From: JAXLYE01 sp046351595
GTDB taxonomy: Bacteria > Myxococcota_A > Polyangia > Palsa-1104 > JAEUJZ01
NCBI GenBank assembly: GCA_046351595.1
Contig: JAXLYE010000001.1
Span: forward strand, 1,426,001 to 1,490,000
Length of the DNA stretch: 64,000 nt
Reading direction: 5' to 3'
The notes beneath the pieces were generated by a model. That model was not told where the DNA came from, made no database searches, and was given only the letters and a program-made list of their open reading frames with translations. A program made the translations under genes and the position numbers. This document shows, in pieces, positions 47,996 to 57,263 of the stretch; position 1 is the first letter of the stretch; each line of letters opens with the position of its first letter.

Positions 47996-50449
47996 ATGTC
48001 GCCCCCGCCCGCCAGCCCGACCAGCCCGGTACTGCCGATGCCGTCCGCAGCGACGGGCGGGTCCGCGCCCCCGGGCCGCGGATCCGGCTCGACCGCGGGC
48101 CTGCCGCTGTGGGCGCCGCGACCCGCGGGCGGCTTGCCGGCGGCCCGGCCCGGCGCGACGGAAGCGGGCGGCGACGGCGCAGAGGACCACGTCCAGATCG
48201 AGGGCGTGGTGCGCCGGGTGGTGTTCGCGGCGCCCGACGGCGAGTTCGCGGTGCTGCAGCTCGACGTCACGGGCAAGCCGGCGCCGGTCACCGCGGTGGG
48301 CACGCTCGGCGGCATCGGCGAGGGCGAGACGGTGCGCATCCAGGGCGCCTGGGAGCAGCACCCGCAGTACGGCCGCCGCCTGCGCGCCGAGCTGGCGCTG
48401 CCGGTGTCGCCGCGCACGCTCGTCGGGCTCACCCGCTACCTGGCGACGCTGTCCGGGCTGGGGCCGGAGCTGGCGCGGCGCATCGTCGAGAAGCTCGGCC
48501 TCGACGCGCTCGACAAGCTGGAGCAGGAGACCTTCCGCGTCGCCGAGGTGAAGGGCGTCGGCAAGCGCCGGGCGCAGCGCGCGCTGCTCGATGCGCGGGC
48601 GCGGCGCGAGGAGCGCGAGGTCATGGTCTTCCTCCAGGGCCTGGGCGTATCGGCGACGTACGCGGCGCGCATCCGCAAGCGCTACGGCCAGGCCGCCATC
48701 AGCAAGGTCAAGGAGTCGCCCTACGCCCTGGCCCGCGACGTCAGCGGCATCGGCTTCCACATCGCCGACCGCATCGCCCGTGCCGTCGGCGTCGACCCGC
48801 TCTCGCGCGAGCGCTGCGCCGCCGGGCTGCGCCACGTGCTGCAGCTGGCGAGCGAGGCCGGGCACTGCTACCTGCCGCCGCCGGAGCTGCTCAGCCGCGC
48901 CGGCCAGCTGCTGCGCATCGAGGAGCGGGAGAGCGAGCCCGAGGCCGCCGCGCCCGTCCCTGCGGCCGGCCCGCCCGAGCGCGCCCTGCCCGCGCCCGCC
49001 GGCTCGACGGTGCGCGAGATCCCGCCCGAGCTGCTCGAGGCCGCGCTGCTCGATCTGCTGATGGCCAGCGAGATCCACCGCGAGGGCGACGCCATCTACC
49101 TGCGCCGCATGTTCGAGGCCGAGCAGGAGCTGGCGCGGCTCGTCGAGCGGCTGGTCAAGGCCCGGCGCAGCAAGGTGCCCAAGCTCGAGCTCGGCGGCGG
49201 GCCGATCAAGCTGGCGCCAGGGCAGGCGGCGGCGCTGCAGCGGGTCGAAACCGCGGCAGTCTCGATCATCACCGGCGGTCCGGGCACCGGCAAGACGACG
49301 ATCATCCGCGCCCTGGTCCAGGCCTTCGAGGGCGCCGGGCTGCGCATCAAGCTGGTGGCGCCGACCGGGCGCGCCGCCAAGCGCCTCTCCGAGGCGACCG
49401 GGCACAGCGCCTCGACGGTGCACCGGCTCCTCTACCTCAAGCCGGGCGAGGATCAGGCGTCGCGCGACCTCGAGCTCGCCGCGGACCTCCTGGTCTGCGA
49501 CGAGGCCTCGATGCTCGACCTGATGCTGTCGGTGTCGCTGCTCACCGCCGTGCAGCCGGGGACGACCGTGGTGTTCGTCGGCGACGTCGACCAGCTGCCG
49601 TCGGTGGGACCGGGCCGGGTGCTCGGCGACCTGATCGACTCGGGCCGCGTGCCCTTCACCCGCCTGACCGACATCTTCCGCCAGGCCGAGGGCTCGGGCA
49701 TCGTCGACAACGCCCACCGCATCCAGAAGGGCCAGCTGCCGCTCGCGGCCCCGCGCGGCGGCGACGGCGCCGACCTGCACGACTTCTACCTGGTCGAGGC
49801 CAGCGAGCCGCTGCAGGCGCGTGACCTGATCGTGCGCCTGGTCAGCGAGCGCATCCCGCAGCGCTTCGGCCTGGACCCGGTCGCCGACGTGCAGGTGCTG
49901 ACGCCGATGCACCGCGGCGAGGTCGGCACCGAGGAGCTCAACAAAGCCTTGCAGGCCGTGCTCAACCCGCGCGCCGCCACCGAGCCGCAGCGCGAGGACG
50001 GCGCCTTCCTGCGCGCCAAGAACCGCGTCTACACGCTCGGCGACAAGGTCATGCAGGTGAAGAACGACTACGAGCGCGACGTGTGGAACGGCGACGTCGG
50101 CCGGGTCGTGGCGGTCGACCCCGAGGAGGGCACGCTCACCGTGCGCTTCGACGACGACCGCGAGGCGCGCTACGACAGCGAGGCGCTGGAGCAGCTGGAG
50201 CTGGCCTACGCCGTCTCGGTGCACAAGAGCCAGGGCAGCGAGTACCAGGCCGTCGTCGTGCCGCTGATGCTGCAGCACTACCCGCTCTTGCGCCGGAACC
50301 TTCTGTACACGGCGGTGACGCGCGGCAAGAAGCTGGTGGTGCTGGTCGCCAACGCCCGGGCGCTGCGCCGCGCCGTCTCCGAGGTCGGCGACCTGCAGCG
50401 CTACACCCGCCTGAGCCTGCGGCTGCGCGATATACTTCCTTCAGCATGA
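47996..50449 (+). CDS. recD2: RecD2-type ATP-dependent DNA helicase
   Basis: 817 residues, superfamily 1B 5'-3' helicase. N-terminal Ala/Pro/Gly-rich extension (about 60 residues), OB-like domain (VEGVVRRVVFAAPDGEFAVLQL), two HhH repeats (LSGLGPELARRIVE, VKGVGKRRAQRALL), Walker A ITGGPGTGKTTII (about residue 422), Walker B LLVCDEASMLDL, and motif VI region YAVSVHKSQGSEYQAVVVPL. Not fused to RecB partners, hence RecD2. ATG 47996 is the first good start after divergent trxA. Stop overlaps the next gene's ATG (ATGA). Confidence 0.92.
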   Translation: MSPPPASPTSPVLPMPSAATGGSAPPGRGSGSTAGLPLWAPRPAGGLPAARPGATEAGGDGAEDHVQIEGVVRRVVFAAPDGEFAVLQLDVTGKPAPVTAVGTLGGIGEGETVRIQGAWEQHPQYGRRLRAELALPVSPRTLVGLTRYLATLSGLGPELARRIVEKLGLDALDKLEQETFRVAEVKGVGKRRAQRALLDARARREEREVMVFLQGLGVSATYAARIRKRYGQAAISKVKESPYALARDVSGIGFHIADRIARAVGVDPLSRERCAAGLRHVLQLASEAGHCYLPPPELLSRAGQLLRIEERESEPEAAAPVPAAGPPERALPAPAGSTVREIPPELLEAALLDLLMASEIHREGDAIYLRRMFEAEQELARLVERLVKARRSKVPKLELGGGPIKLAPGQAAALQRVETAAVSIITGGPGTGKTTIIRALVQAFEGAGLRIKLVAPTGRAAKRLSEATGHSASTVHRLLYLKPGEDQASRDLELAADLLVCDEASMLDLMLSVSLLTAVQPGTTVVFVGDVDQLPSVGPGRVLGDLIDSGRVPFTRLTDIFRQAEGSGIVDNAHRIQKGQLPLAAPRGGDGADLHDFYLVEASEPLQARDLIVRLVSERIPQRFGLDPVADVQVLTPMHRGEVGTEELNKALQAVLNPRAATEPQREDGAFLRAKNRVYTLGDKVMQVKNDYERDVWNGDVGRVVAVDPEEGTLTVRFDDDREARYDSEALEQLELAYAVSVHKSQGSEYQAVVVPLMLQHYPLLRRNLLYTAVTRGKKLVVLVANARALRRAVSEVGDLQRYTRLSLRLRDILPSA

Positions 50450-51843
50450 AGGCCCCGTCCCCGCCGACCGCTGCGCACGCGGCCGCGTCTGCCCAAGCGG
50501 CACGGCGCGCGGGGGACGGGCGCGGGCCGCGGGGCGGGCTGGTCGTCGTCGGCTGGCTCCTGTGGCTCGTGTGCGCGGGCGTGCTCGGGGCGATGTGGGC
50601 CTGCCTGGCGCCGCCGCTCAGCCTGAGCCTCGGCCCGAGCGACGGCGCCACCGACAAGGGAGGCAGCACCGGCCGCGACGGCCCGCCCAACCTCGTCGGC
50701 CTGTTCACCATCGCCGGCTGCAGCGACCTGTCGTTCTCGGACCCCGACGGCGAGCCGCGCTGCCTCGGCACCGCGCCGCTCAACGTGCAGCTCGTCCTGC
50801 TCGAGGTCGGCTCGACCATGCACCGCTGGAGCGTGACGCCGCTCGCCGACGTCATGCCGCCCGACGCTGGCGTCCCCGACGGCGGCATCCCCGACGGCGG
50901 CATCCCTGACGGCGGCATCCCCGACGGCGGGAACCGGGACGGCTCGCTGCTCGACGAGACACAGAGCCACGCCCGGGCGCCGTCCCTGACCCTGAACCTG
51001 CCCGGGACCTACGCGGTGTCGCTGGCGGTGGCGGGCCCGGGCGGCACCGCGACGGCCAGCGGCCTGATCGAGGTCTCGGCCGGCACCGTCGGCGCGCCCT
51101 GCAAGCGCGACAGCCACTGCGCGAGCGGCCTGCTCTGCCTGTGCGGCAGCGAGCAGCCGGGCCGCGACGGCACCTGCCCCGGCGGCCTGGGCGCTGGCCT
51201 GTGCACCAAGAGCTGCGACGGCGGCTCGTGCCCCGCGGGCAGCGTCTGCATCGACCTGTCGCGCACCCAGGCCGCGCTCGTCCCCGACGGCGGCAGCGGC
51301 GACGCCTTCCGCCGGCCGATCTGCGTCCCGGGCTGCGCCGCCGCCAAGTGCCGCTCGGACCTGGTCTGCCGCGACCTGCCGGTGCTCGCGACCGGCGGCC
51401 GCGCCGGCGACCCGCTGAAGTGGGGCCGCGGCTGCTTCGCGCAGACGCCGGGCGGGGTCGGCGCCGCCTGCCTGGCCCCCGACGGCAAGCCCGATGCGAC
51501 CGCGTGCGCCACCGGGCTGTGCGAGGGCCTGGGCCTGCGCGGCCTGTGCACGGCGGCGTGCGGCAGCGGCTGCCCGAGCGAGGCCGCCTGCGCCACCTGG
51601 AACAGCCCGCTGCCGCCGGCCCCGAGCGGCCCGCGCTGTCTCGCCCGCTGCGACAGCATGCGGCTGTGCGGCGACCCGCTGCTCGACTGCCTGTCCGACG
51701 GCGGCTCCGGGAGCCTGGGCTTCCGCCTTACGGGCGAGCCGGCCGGCACCACGGTCTGCGCGCCGCGCCGCTGCACCGCGGACCCGGACTGCCCGGGCGG
51801 CCGCTGCGTGCTGCTCGGCGGCGCCCGCTTCTGCCAGCGCTAG
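50446..51843 (+). CDS. Exported Cys-rich protein with PKD-like N-terminal part
   Basis: 465 residues. One N-terminal membrane anchor or signal (about residues 32-53, VVVGWLLWLVCAGVLGAMWACL; possible lipobox Cys at the end). The middle segment PSLTLNLPGTYAVSLAVAGPGG is like a PKD domain, then a Cys-rich region with CKRDSHCASGLLCLC and CTADPDCPGGRC units similar to the lipoprotein at 15055. A PDGGI-type pentapeptide repeats four times (about residues 140-162), encoded by a 15-bp tandem repeat. It overlaps recD2's stop by 4 bases although no functional link to repair is evident. Confidence 0.65.
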   Translation: MKAPSPPTAAHAAASAQAARRAGDGRGPRGGLVVVGWLLWLVCAGVLGAMWACLAPPLSLSLGPSDGATDKGGSTGRDGPPNLVGLFTIAGCSDLSFSDPDGEPRCLGTAPLNVQLVLLEVGSTMHRWSVTPLADVMPPDAGVPDGGIPDGGIPDGGIPDGGNRDGSLLDETQSHARAPSLTLNLPGTYAVSLAVAGPGGTATASGLIEVSAGTVGAPCKRDSHCASGLLCLCGSEQPGRDGTCPGGLGAGLCTKSCDGGSCPAGSVCIDLSRTQAALVPDGGSGDAFRRPICVPGCAAAKCRSDLVCRDLPVLATGGRAGDPLKWGRGCFAQTPGGVGAACLAPDGKPDATACATGLCEGLGLRGLCTAACGSGCPSEAACATWNSPLPPAPSGPRCLARCDSMRLCGDPLLDCLSDGGSGSLGFRLTGEPAGTTVCAPRRCTADPDCPGGRCVLLGGARFCQR

Positions 51844-51895
51844 GCGCGCGCACCGCGATGCGGCCGTGTGCGCCGTACGCTCCAGGCTGCGGGCA

Positions 51896-51927
51896 TAAAA
51901 AAAGCCCTCCGAGTTCATCGGAGGGCT
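51896..51927 (-). terminator. Rho-independent terminator of the tRNA gene
   Basis: A 10-bp stem (AGCCCTCCGA / TCGGAGGGCT) with a 5-base loop, followed on the minus strand by a run of seven or eight T. It lies just beyond the tRNA 3' end. It is strong and may also stop the convergent plus-strand transcription. Confidence 0.9.
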
Positions 51928-51935
51928 TCTACGAG

Positions 51936-52010
51936 TCGGGGCGAGTGGATTTGAACCACCGACCCCCAGTCCCCCAGACTGGTGCGCTAACCAGGCTGCG
52001 CCACGCCCCG
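51936..52010 (-). tRNA. tRNA-Pro (anticodon GGG)
   Basis: Acceptor stem CGGGGCG/CGCCCCG, D-arm with GGTTAGC, anticodon stem CCAGT/ACTGG around CTGGGGG giving anticodon GGG, and T-arm GGTTCAAATCC. The discriminator is A and no CCA is encoded. Not associated with the integrated element's att sites. Confidence 0.95.
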
Positions 52011-52071
52011 AGAGGGTTCGACTGCGTAGGGACAGACACTTAGCAAGAACCGCCCGCAGCGGTCAACAAGC

Positions 52072-54249
52072 TTATTCGCGCAGCGCTGCAACCAGCTGCT
52101 GCCAGCGCTCGCGCAGGGCGGTGCGCAGCGTCGGCAGGTTGAGCGCCAGGAGGATCAGCGCCAGCCCGAGCAGCAGATCGCCCAAAAGCGCCACCAGCGG
52201 CCGCGCCACCATCACCACACGCACCGGGTGGACCGCGGCCCGCAACAGCTCGCGCGACAGGTACGAGCGCTCGGCGCCGTGCGGCATGACGATCTTGGCC
52301 GGCAGGCCCTGGTAAGCGGCGGCGGCGTCGTCGCCCGTCGGCGGCTTGGGCTTGGTCTCCTCCTTGCGCTCCGCTCGCTCCAGGCTCTTCTCCACCGCCG
52401 GCAGGCTGGCGTAGCGGGCGTCGCTCGAGTCGGGCCGCGACGGGCTGCGGGTCACAAGCGCGCCGGCCAGGATCAGGCAGACGAAGCCGCCCACCGCCAG
52501 CCCACCGACGACGGTCCAGAACGACGGGCGGCGCCGCAGCACCCACGGCAGCAGCAGCAGCGACAGCAGCCCGAGGTCGCCGACCAGGACCAGCGCGAGC
52601 ACCGTCCCCGAGGCCGCCGCCGCGCCGCCGAGCAGCCCCGCCACCGCCACCCGCACGCCCCGCCGCACAGGCGGCGCGAGCCAGCGCAGCAGCCGCTCGG
52701 TCAGCAGCGTGAGCAGCACGAGCCCCACGAGCTCGAGCAGGCCGAGCGCCGGGAAGCGCGGCTCGGGCGGCATCGACTCGTACAGCGGCAGCCACTTCGA
52801 CTCGTAGCGCAGCTCGACGACGCCGCTCGACGCCTCGGTCCCGGGGTCGGGCAGCTGCAGCGTGCCCCAGGCGAAGCCGAGGCCGCGGCGCAAAGGCTGC
52901 CGGTGCTGCAAGAGCAGCTCGAGCTTGCCCGGGCCGAGCGGCAAGAACAGCGCGCCGCCCTCGTCCCGGGTCAGCAGCACCGGCGTGTCTCCGAGGCTGG
53001 CGAAGGTCGGCTCGGCCTGCGGGCGCAGCGACAGCGCCGGCGCGCCCTGGTTGGACAGCGACCAGCTCGACTCGCCCAGGACCTGCCCGTCGCTGGCCAG
53101 GAAGAAGGTGTGGCGCGCGCTGTTGACCGCGAAGCTGGTGGTGCGCAGCGCCTGCAGCCTGCGCGCCTGCCAGCTGAGCCCCTGGTCCTTGTCGAGCAGG
53201 AACGCCTGCGCATAGCCAAACCGCGGGCTGAGTCCGGTCTCGGCGGCGCTTATGCGCTGCGCCGCGGTCGTGATCACCGGCCGCAACAGCGGGTGCGAGT
53301 CGATGAGCGCGTACTGCACGCTCGCCGCCATCCGGGGCTGGAACGACTCGCCGCGATGGCTGCCCGCAAGCTGCACCGTGACGTCCCCGGGCGGCAGCTT
53401 GACCTTGAGGCTGCCGGCGCCGAGCTCGTAGCTGGCCGTGGTCTCGACGCGCTGCACCTGCTCGCCCGGCGCCAGCGGGATGCTGAGCTCGACGTGGGCG
53501 CGGTTCGGGTTGCGCGCCTCGAGCTGGTAAGAGAACTCGGTCGACTCGGGCAGCAGGAAGAGGTGGTAGCGCGCGGTCAGGCTCGGCGGCACCGGCTCGC
53601 CGGCCCCGCCCTCCACGCGGCGCACGATCTGCAGCGCGCGCCAGCCCTCGGGGTCCTTGAGATCCGCAAGGCGCACCAGCTCGCCGTCCTGGACCTGCGA
53701 CTCGGCCCAAAGCACCGACGGCGCGACCTGCAGCTGCAGGCTGTCCGTCCCCGGCACCGCGATGCGGCAGCGCAGGGTGAAGCGCGGCGCCTGCGGCAAA
53801 AGCTCGAACGCGCCGCCCGCGGCCCGCGTGACGATGGCGTCGCCCTCGCACGAGTGCAGGCGCAGCGTCGGCCCGCCCGCGAGCAGCTCGACCTTGGGCA
53901 GCGCGCCCGCGGCGCGGCCGAGCGCGACCAGCGACAGCTCGCGGCCGGCGAAGCTGCCGACGATGCGCAGCGTGTCGATGGAGGTCACCGAGGGGCGCGC
54001 CGCCAGCCGCTCGTACTCGGCGAGCGGCAGCGTGGCGGTCGCCCCGCTCGCCCCGCTCGCCGCGGTCGCCCCAGCGGGGGCCGGCGCCTCGGCAGCGACC
54101 GGCCCGGTCCCCGTCGCGGGCTTGCCCGGAGCCGCCGCCGCGCCCCCCCACCCTGTGAGCCCTGTGAGAGAGAGCACCAGGCAGGCAAGGCCCGCGCGGA
54201 GCGCCGTGCCGATCGGCGGACGGCAGAGCGGACGGGAGGCAGGCGTCAT
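52072..54249 (-). CDS. Exported/membrane protein with large periplasmic beta domain
   Basis: 725 residues, not recognised. Signal peptide (about 20-42, ending AAAAPG), Ala/Gly/Pro linker, a long beta-rich region with Leu/Arg/Glu strands (about 75-480), then four or five transmembrane segments in the C-terminal third (ALGLLELVGLVLLTLL, VLALVLVGDLGLLSLLLLPWV, FWTVVGGLAVGGFVCLILAGALV, LLGDLLLGLALILLALNL). No catalytic motif seen. The tRNA gene lies downstream on the same strand. Divergent from recN with about 155 bases between. Confidence 0.6.
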   Translation of the reverse strand: MTPASRPLCRPPIGTALRAGLACLVLSLTGLTGWGGAAAAPGKPATGTGPVAAEAPAPAGATAASGASGATATLPLAEYERLAARPSVTSIDTLRIVGSFAGRELSLVALGRAAGALPKVELLAGGPTLRLHSCEGDAIVTRAAGGAFELLPQAPRFTLRCRIAVPGTDSLQLQVAPSVLWAESQVQDGELVRLADLKDPEGWRALQIVRRVEGGAGEPVPPSLTARYHLFLLPESTEFSYQLEARNPNRAHVELSIPLAPGEQVQRVETTASYELGAGSLKVKLPPGDVTVQLAGSHRGESFQPRMAASVQYALIDSHPLLRPVITTAAQRISAAETGLSPRFGYAQAFLLDKDQGLSWQARRLQALRTTSFAVNSARHTFFLASDGQVLGESSWSLSNQGAPALSLRPQAEPTFASLGDTPVLLTRDEGGALFLPLGPGKLELLLQHRQPLRRGLGFAWGTLQLPDPGTEASSGVVELRYESKWLPLYESMPPEPRFPALGLLELVGLVLLTLLTERLLRWLAPPVRRGVRVAVAGLLGGAAAASGTVLALVLVGDLGLLSLLLLPWVLRRRPSFWTVVGGLAVGGFVCLILAGALVTRSPSRPDSSDARYASLPAVEKSLERAERKEETKPKPPTGDDAAAAYQGLPAKIVMPHGAERSYLSRELLRAAVHPVRVVMVARPLVALLGDLLLGLALILLALNLPTLRTALRERWQQLVAALRE

Positions 54250-54405
54250 GACGGCTCCAACTGCAGAGGCAGCGCTCTGATGCTACGGGCCGCGCGCGGC
54301 AGGGGTCAACGCGCGTGTGCGACGGGGACCGCGGGCGTCGCCGGCCGCGCCGGGGCGAGCGCGCGGGCAGCCGCTGTGGGTCGGCTGCGCTAGGATGCCG
54401 GCCCG

Positions 54406-56175
54406 ATGTTGACCTACTTGCGGATCACCAACTTTGCGATCCTCGATGAGGTGGAGCTCGACCTCCAGCCCGGCATGACCGTGCTCACCGGCGAGACCGG
54501 CGCCGGCAAGTCGCTGGTCCTCGACGCCGTGGCGCTGTTGCGCGGCGGCCGCGCGAGCGCCGACGTCATCCGCACCGGCGCCGACGAGGCGCGCATCGAG
54601 GCGGTGTTCATGCCGCCGCCCGGCAGCCCCGCCGACGAGGCGCTGCGCGAGCGATTGGCCCTGCGCGGCCTGCCCACGGACGGCCTCAAGGACGAGGGGC
54701 TCGTGGTGCGGCGCATCCTGAGCCGCAGCGACAAGGGGACCAAGAACCGCATCTACATCGCCGGCCAGCTGTCGACGGCGGCGGTGCTGGCGGAGCTGGT
54801 CGGCGGCCTCATCGACCTGTCCGGGCAGCACGAGCACCAGAGCCTGCTCGACGTGTCGCGCCACCTGCGGCTGCTCGATCGCTACGGCGTGCCGCAGGAG
54901 CTGCTCGCGCGCATGGCCACCGCGTTCGCGGCGCTGGAGGCGGCGAGCGCTGCCCTCAGCGCGGCCTCGCTCGACGAGCGCACGCGCGCCGAGCGCGAGG
55001 AGTTTTTGCGCTTCCAGCTGCGCGAGATCGAGGCGCTCGACCCGCAGCCCGGCGAGGACGAGCGGCTGCGCGCCGAGCAGAAGCGGCTGCGCTCGGTCGA
55101 GAAGCTGGCGCACGCGGCGCGGCGCGGCGAGGCGACGCTGTACTCAGGCGAGGGCAGCGTGCTCGAGCAGCTCGGCGTGCTGCGGCGCGACCTCGTCGAG
55201 CTCGGCTCGCTCGACGCCGAGCTCGGCGGCTTCGGCGCCCAGGTCACCGAGGCGCACGCGCTGCTCGAGGACGTGGCGCACGGGCTGCGGCGCTACCTCG
55301 ACGGCCTGGCCGGCGATCCGCAGCGGCTCGACGAGATCGAGGAGCGGCTGCACGCGCTCGGGCGCCTTTTACGCAAGCACGGCCCGGATCTGGAGACGCT
55401 GATGAAGCGGCGCGACGAGATGGCGGCCGAGCTCGCGGGCCTGGTGCAGCACGAGGCGCGGCGCGAGCACGCCAGCGCCGAGGTCGATCGCGCGCGCGCC
55501 CAGGCGCAGCGGGTCGCCGACGAGCTGTCGCGGGCGCGGCAGAAGGTGGCGGCGCGCCTGGGCAAGGAGGCCAGCGCCGCGCTGCAGGAGCTCGGCATGG
55601 CCGGGGCGCAGCTCCTGCCCGAGCTCGCATCGCGGGCCGCGCAGAAGGGCGACGACCCGGCGCTGTGCTTCGCGCACGCCGACGGCACGACGCGGCGCCT
55701 GGGGGCGAGCGGCTGGGACCGCGTCGAGCTGCTCTTGCGGCCCAACCCGGGCGAGGAGCCGCGGCCGCTGGTCCGCATCGCCTCGGGCGGTGAGCTGTCG
55801 CGCGTGATGCTGGCGCTGCGCAGCATCCTCGGCCAGGCCGATCGCGTCGCCACCTGCGTCTTCGACGAGGTCGACGCCGGCATCGGCGGCGCCACCGCGG
55901 ACCGGGTCGGCCGCGCCATCCGCCGCCTGGCGCATCCCGACGGCAAGGGCCCGGGCAAGCAGGTCCTGTGCATCACCCACCTGGCGCAGCTCGCGGCCTT
56001 CTCGGACGACCACCTGCGCGTCGAGAAGCTGGTGCAGGGCGGGCGCACGGTGACGCGCATCCGCCGCCTCGACGCCGACGAGCGGCGCGAGGAGATCGCG
56101 CGCATGCTCGGCGGCGCCCGGATCACCCAGAAGAGCCGCGCCCACGCCGAGGAGCTCTTGCGTGAGGCGCGCTGA
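54406..56175 (+). CDS. recN: DNA repair protein RecN
   Basis: 589 residues, SMC-like ATPase in double-strand-break repair. LRITNFAILDEVELDLQPGMTVLTGETGAGKSL at the start (Walker A), GQHEHQSLLD, a central coiled coil (about 170-370), then the signature ASGGELSRVMLALRSIL and Walker B VFDEVDAGIGG, with THLAQLAAFSDDH for the switch His. It is about 35 residues longer than the common size. ATG 54406 is the family start. Confidence 0.95.
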   Translation: MLTYLRITNFAILDEVELDLQPGMTVLTGETGAGKSLVLDAVALLRGGRASADVIRTGADEARIEAVFMPPPGSPADEALRERLALRGLPTDGLKDEGLVVRRILSRSDKGTKNRIYIAGQLSTAAVLAELVGGLIDLSGQHEHQSLLDVSRHLRLLDRYGVPQELLARMATAFAALEAASAALSAASLDERTRAEREEFLRFQLREIEALDPQPGEDERLRAEQKRLRSVEKLAHAARRGEATLYSGEGSVLEQLGVLRRDLVELGSLDAELGGFGAQVTEAHALLEDVAHGLRRYLDGLAGDPQRLDEIEERLHALGRLLRKHGPDLETLMKRRDEMAAELAGLVQHEARREHASAEVDRARAQAQRVADELSRARQKVAARLGKEASAALQELGMAGAQLLPELASRAAQKGDDPALCFAHADGTTRRLGASGWDRVELLLRPNPGEEPRPLVRIASGGELSRVMLALRSILGQADRVATCVFDEVDAGIGGATADRVGRAIRRLAHPDGKGPGKQVLCITHLAQLAAFSDDHLRVEKLVQGGRTVTRIRRLDADERREEIARMLGGARITQKSRAHAEELLREAR

Positions 56176-56207
56176 GCCGGGCCCGGGCCCAGGTCTGGCT
56201 CGCGGCG

Positions 56208-56633
56208 CTAGGGGCTCGACGCCGCCGCCTGCCGCCGCAGCGCCGCCGCCAGCACCGGACCGCGCTGCTGCAGCCACGCCTGCGCCGCCTCGGGCGTCGC
56301 CAGGAACTGCACGCTCAGCGGGCGCCCGCCGAGCAGCCGCGCCGCGGTCACGATCAGGGTCAGCGTCGTGCGCAGGAAGAAGTTGCCGCCGACGGCGGCG
56401 ATGCACAGGCGCGCGGCGCGGTCCTTGCTCCAGTGGGCCAGGTGGCGGCGCACCTCGGCGTCCGCGGCGCTGCTCCGACGGAAGTCGAGCAGCAGCAGCA
56501 GGTAGCCCTCCTCCTCGATGATCTGTGAGTAGACCGCGGTCGCGGCCTGGGCATCGGCCAGCGCAAAGGACCGATCCTGCTCGAAGACCAGCAGCGGTCC
56601 GTCACGAAACAGCCGATGCGCAGAGATCGGCAT
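56208..56633 (-). CDS. STAS/SpoIIAA-like domain protein
   Basis: 141 residues. Alternating strand-helix pattern with LLLLDFRRSSAAD and VGGNFFLRTTLTLIVTAARLLGG resembles the SpoIIAA-like/STAS fold common in myxobacteria. Conserved phospho-Ser cannot be fixed by eye. The ATG at 56633 is used (AAAGAG 7 bases upstream); a GTG at 56645 would add four residues. Convergent with recN. Confidence 0.6.
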   Translation of the reverse strand: MPISAHRLFRDGPLLVFEQDRSFALADAQAATAVYSQIIEEEGYLLLLLDFRRSSAADAEVRRHLAHWSKDRAARLCIAAVGGNFFLRTTLTLIVTAARLLGGRPLSVQFLATPEAAQAWLQQRGPVLAAALRRQAAASSP

Positions 56634-57263
56634 GAGCTCTTTCACCGCACTCCCCCCAAGTGTTCTCGGTGTCCCCCTACTCTACCCGATCGCCCGTCCG
56701 GAGCGCGGCGGCGCCGGCCCAGCCCCGAGGTCGGCGCGCAGGCCGCGGCGCACGAGGCCCGGCTCCGGGCGCGATCCGGGTTTCGGGAGCCGCGCCCCGC
56801 GCCTCCGATCGGCAGCCGCGCCCCCCAGAGTCCGCGGCATCCCCCCCAGAGTCTGCGCCGTGCCCCCCAGGGTCCGCGCCGTGCCCCCCAGAGTCCGCGC
56901 CGTGCCCCCCAGGGTCCGCGCCGTGCGGCGGCGGGGCGGAAGCGGATCCTCCGAGGGCGGAGCCGCTACCCCGCGGGCGGACGCCGTGAACCCCGGGGTT
57001 TGCGCTGTGCCCCCCAGCGCCTGGATCGCCGGATCCGGGGGCAGCGCCTCCCCCCCGCGGAGGATCCGCGTCTACCCGCGGGCGGATGCCGTGAACTCTG
57101 GGGGTCACCGCGTACCGCGCCGGGGCGGATCCGCGCACGCCCGGGAGGACGCCGCTGCGCCCGCGGGGACGCGGCTCCGCCCGCGGGGTAACGGCTCCGC
57201 CCGCGGGGGCACGGCTCCGCCCGGTGGCTCCGCACCGCCCCGGCGCCGGGCCGGCGCGCCCGG
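56634..57263. repeat. Gene-free region with 21-bp tandem repeats
   Basis: About 620 bases. Five 21-bp units (CCCCCCAG(A/G)GTCCGCGCCGTG type) run from 56821 to 56925, and about three looser copies of a GGCTCCGCCCGCGGGG unit lie at 57170-57220. The frames across it are open but translate to Arg/Pro/Ala-rich sequence without domains. I see no gene in it; its role is unknown. Confidence 0.7.

Noticed and set aside
51936..52010. tRNA-Pro as the attachment site of the element
   Set aside because: The element ends at 43053, and the 13-bp core does not occur in the tRNA.
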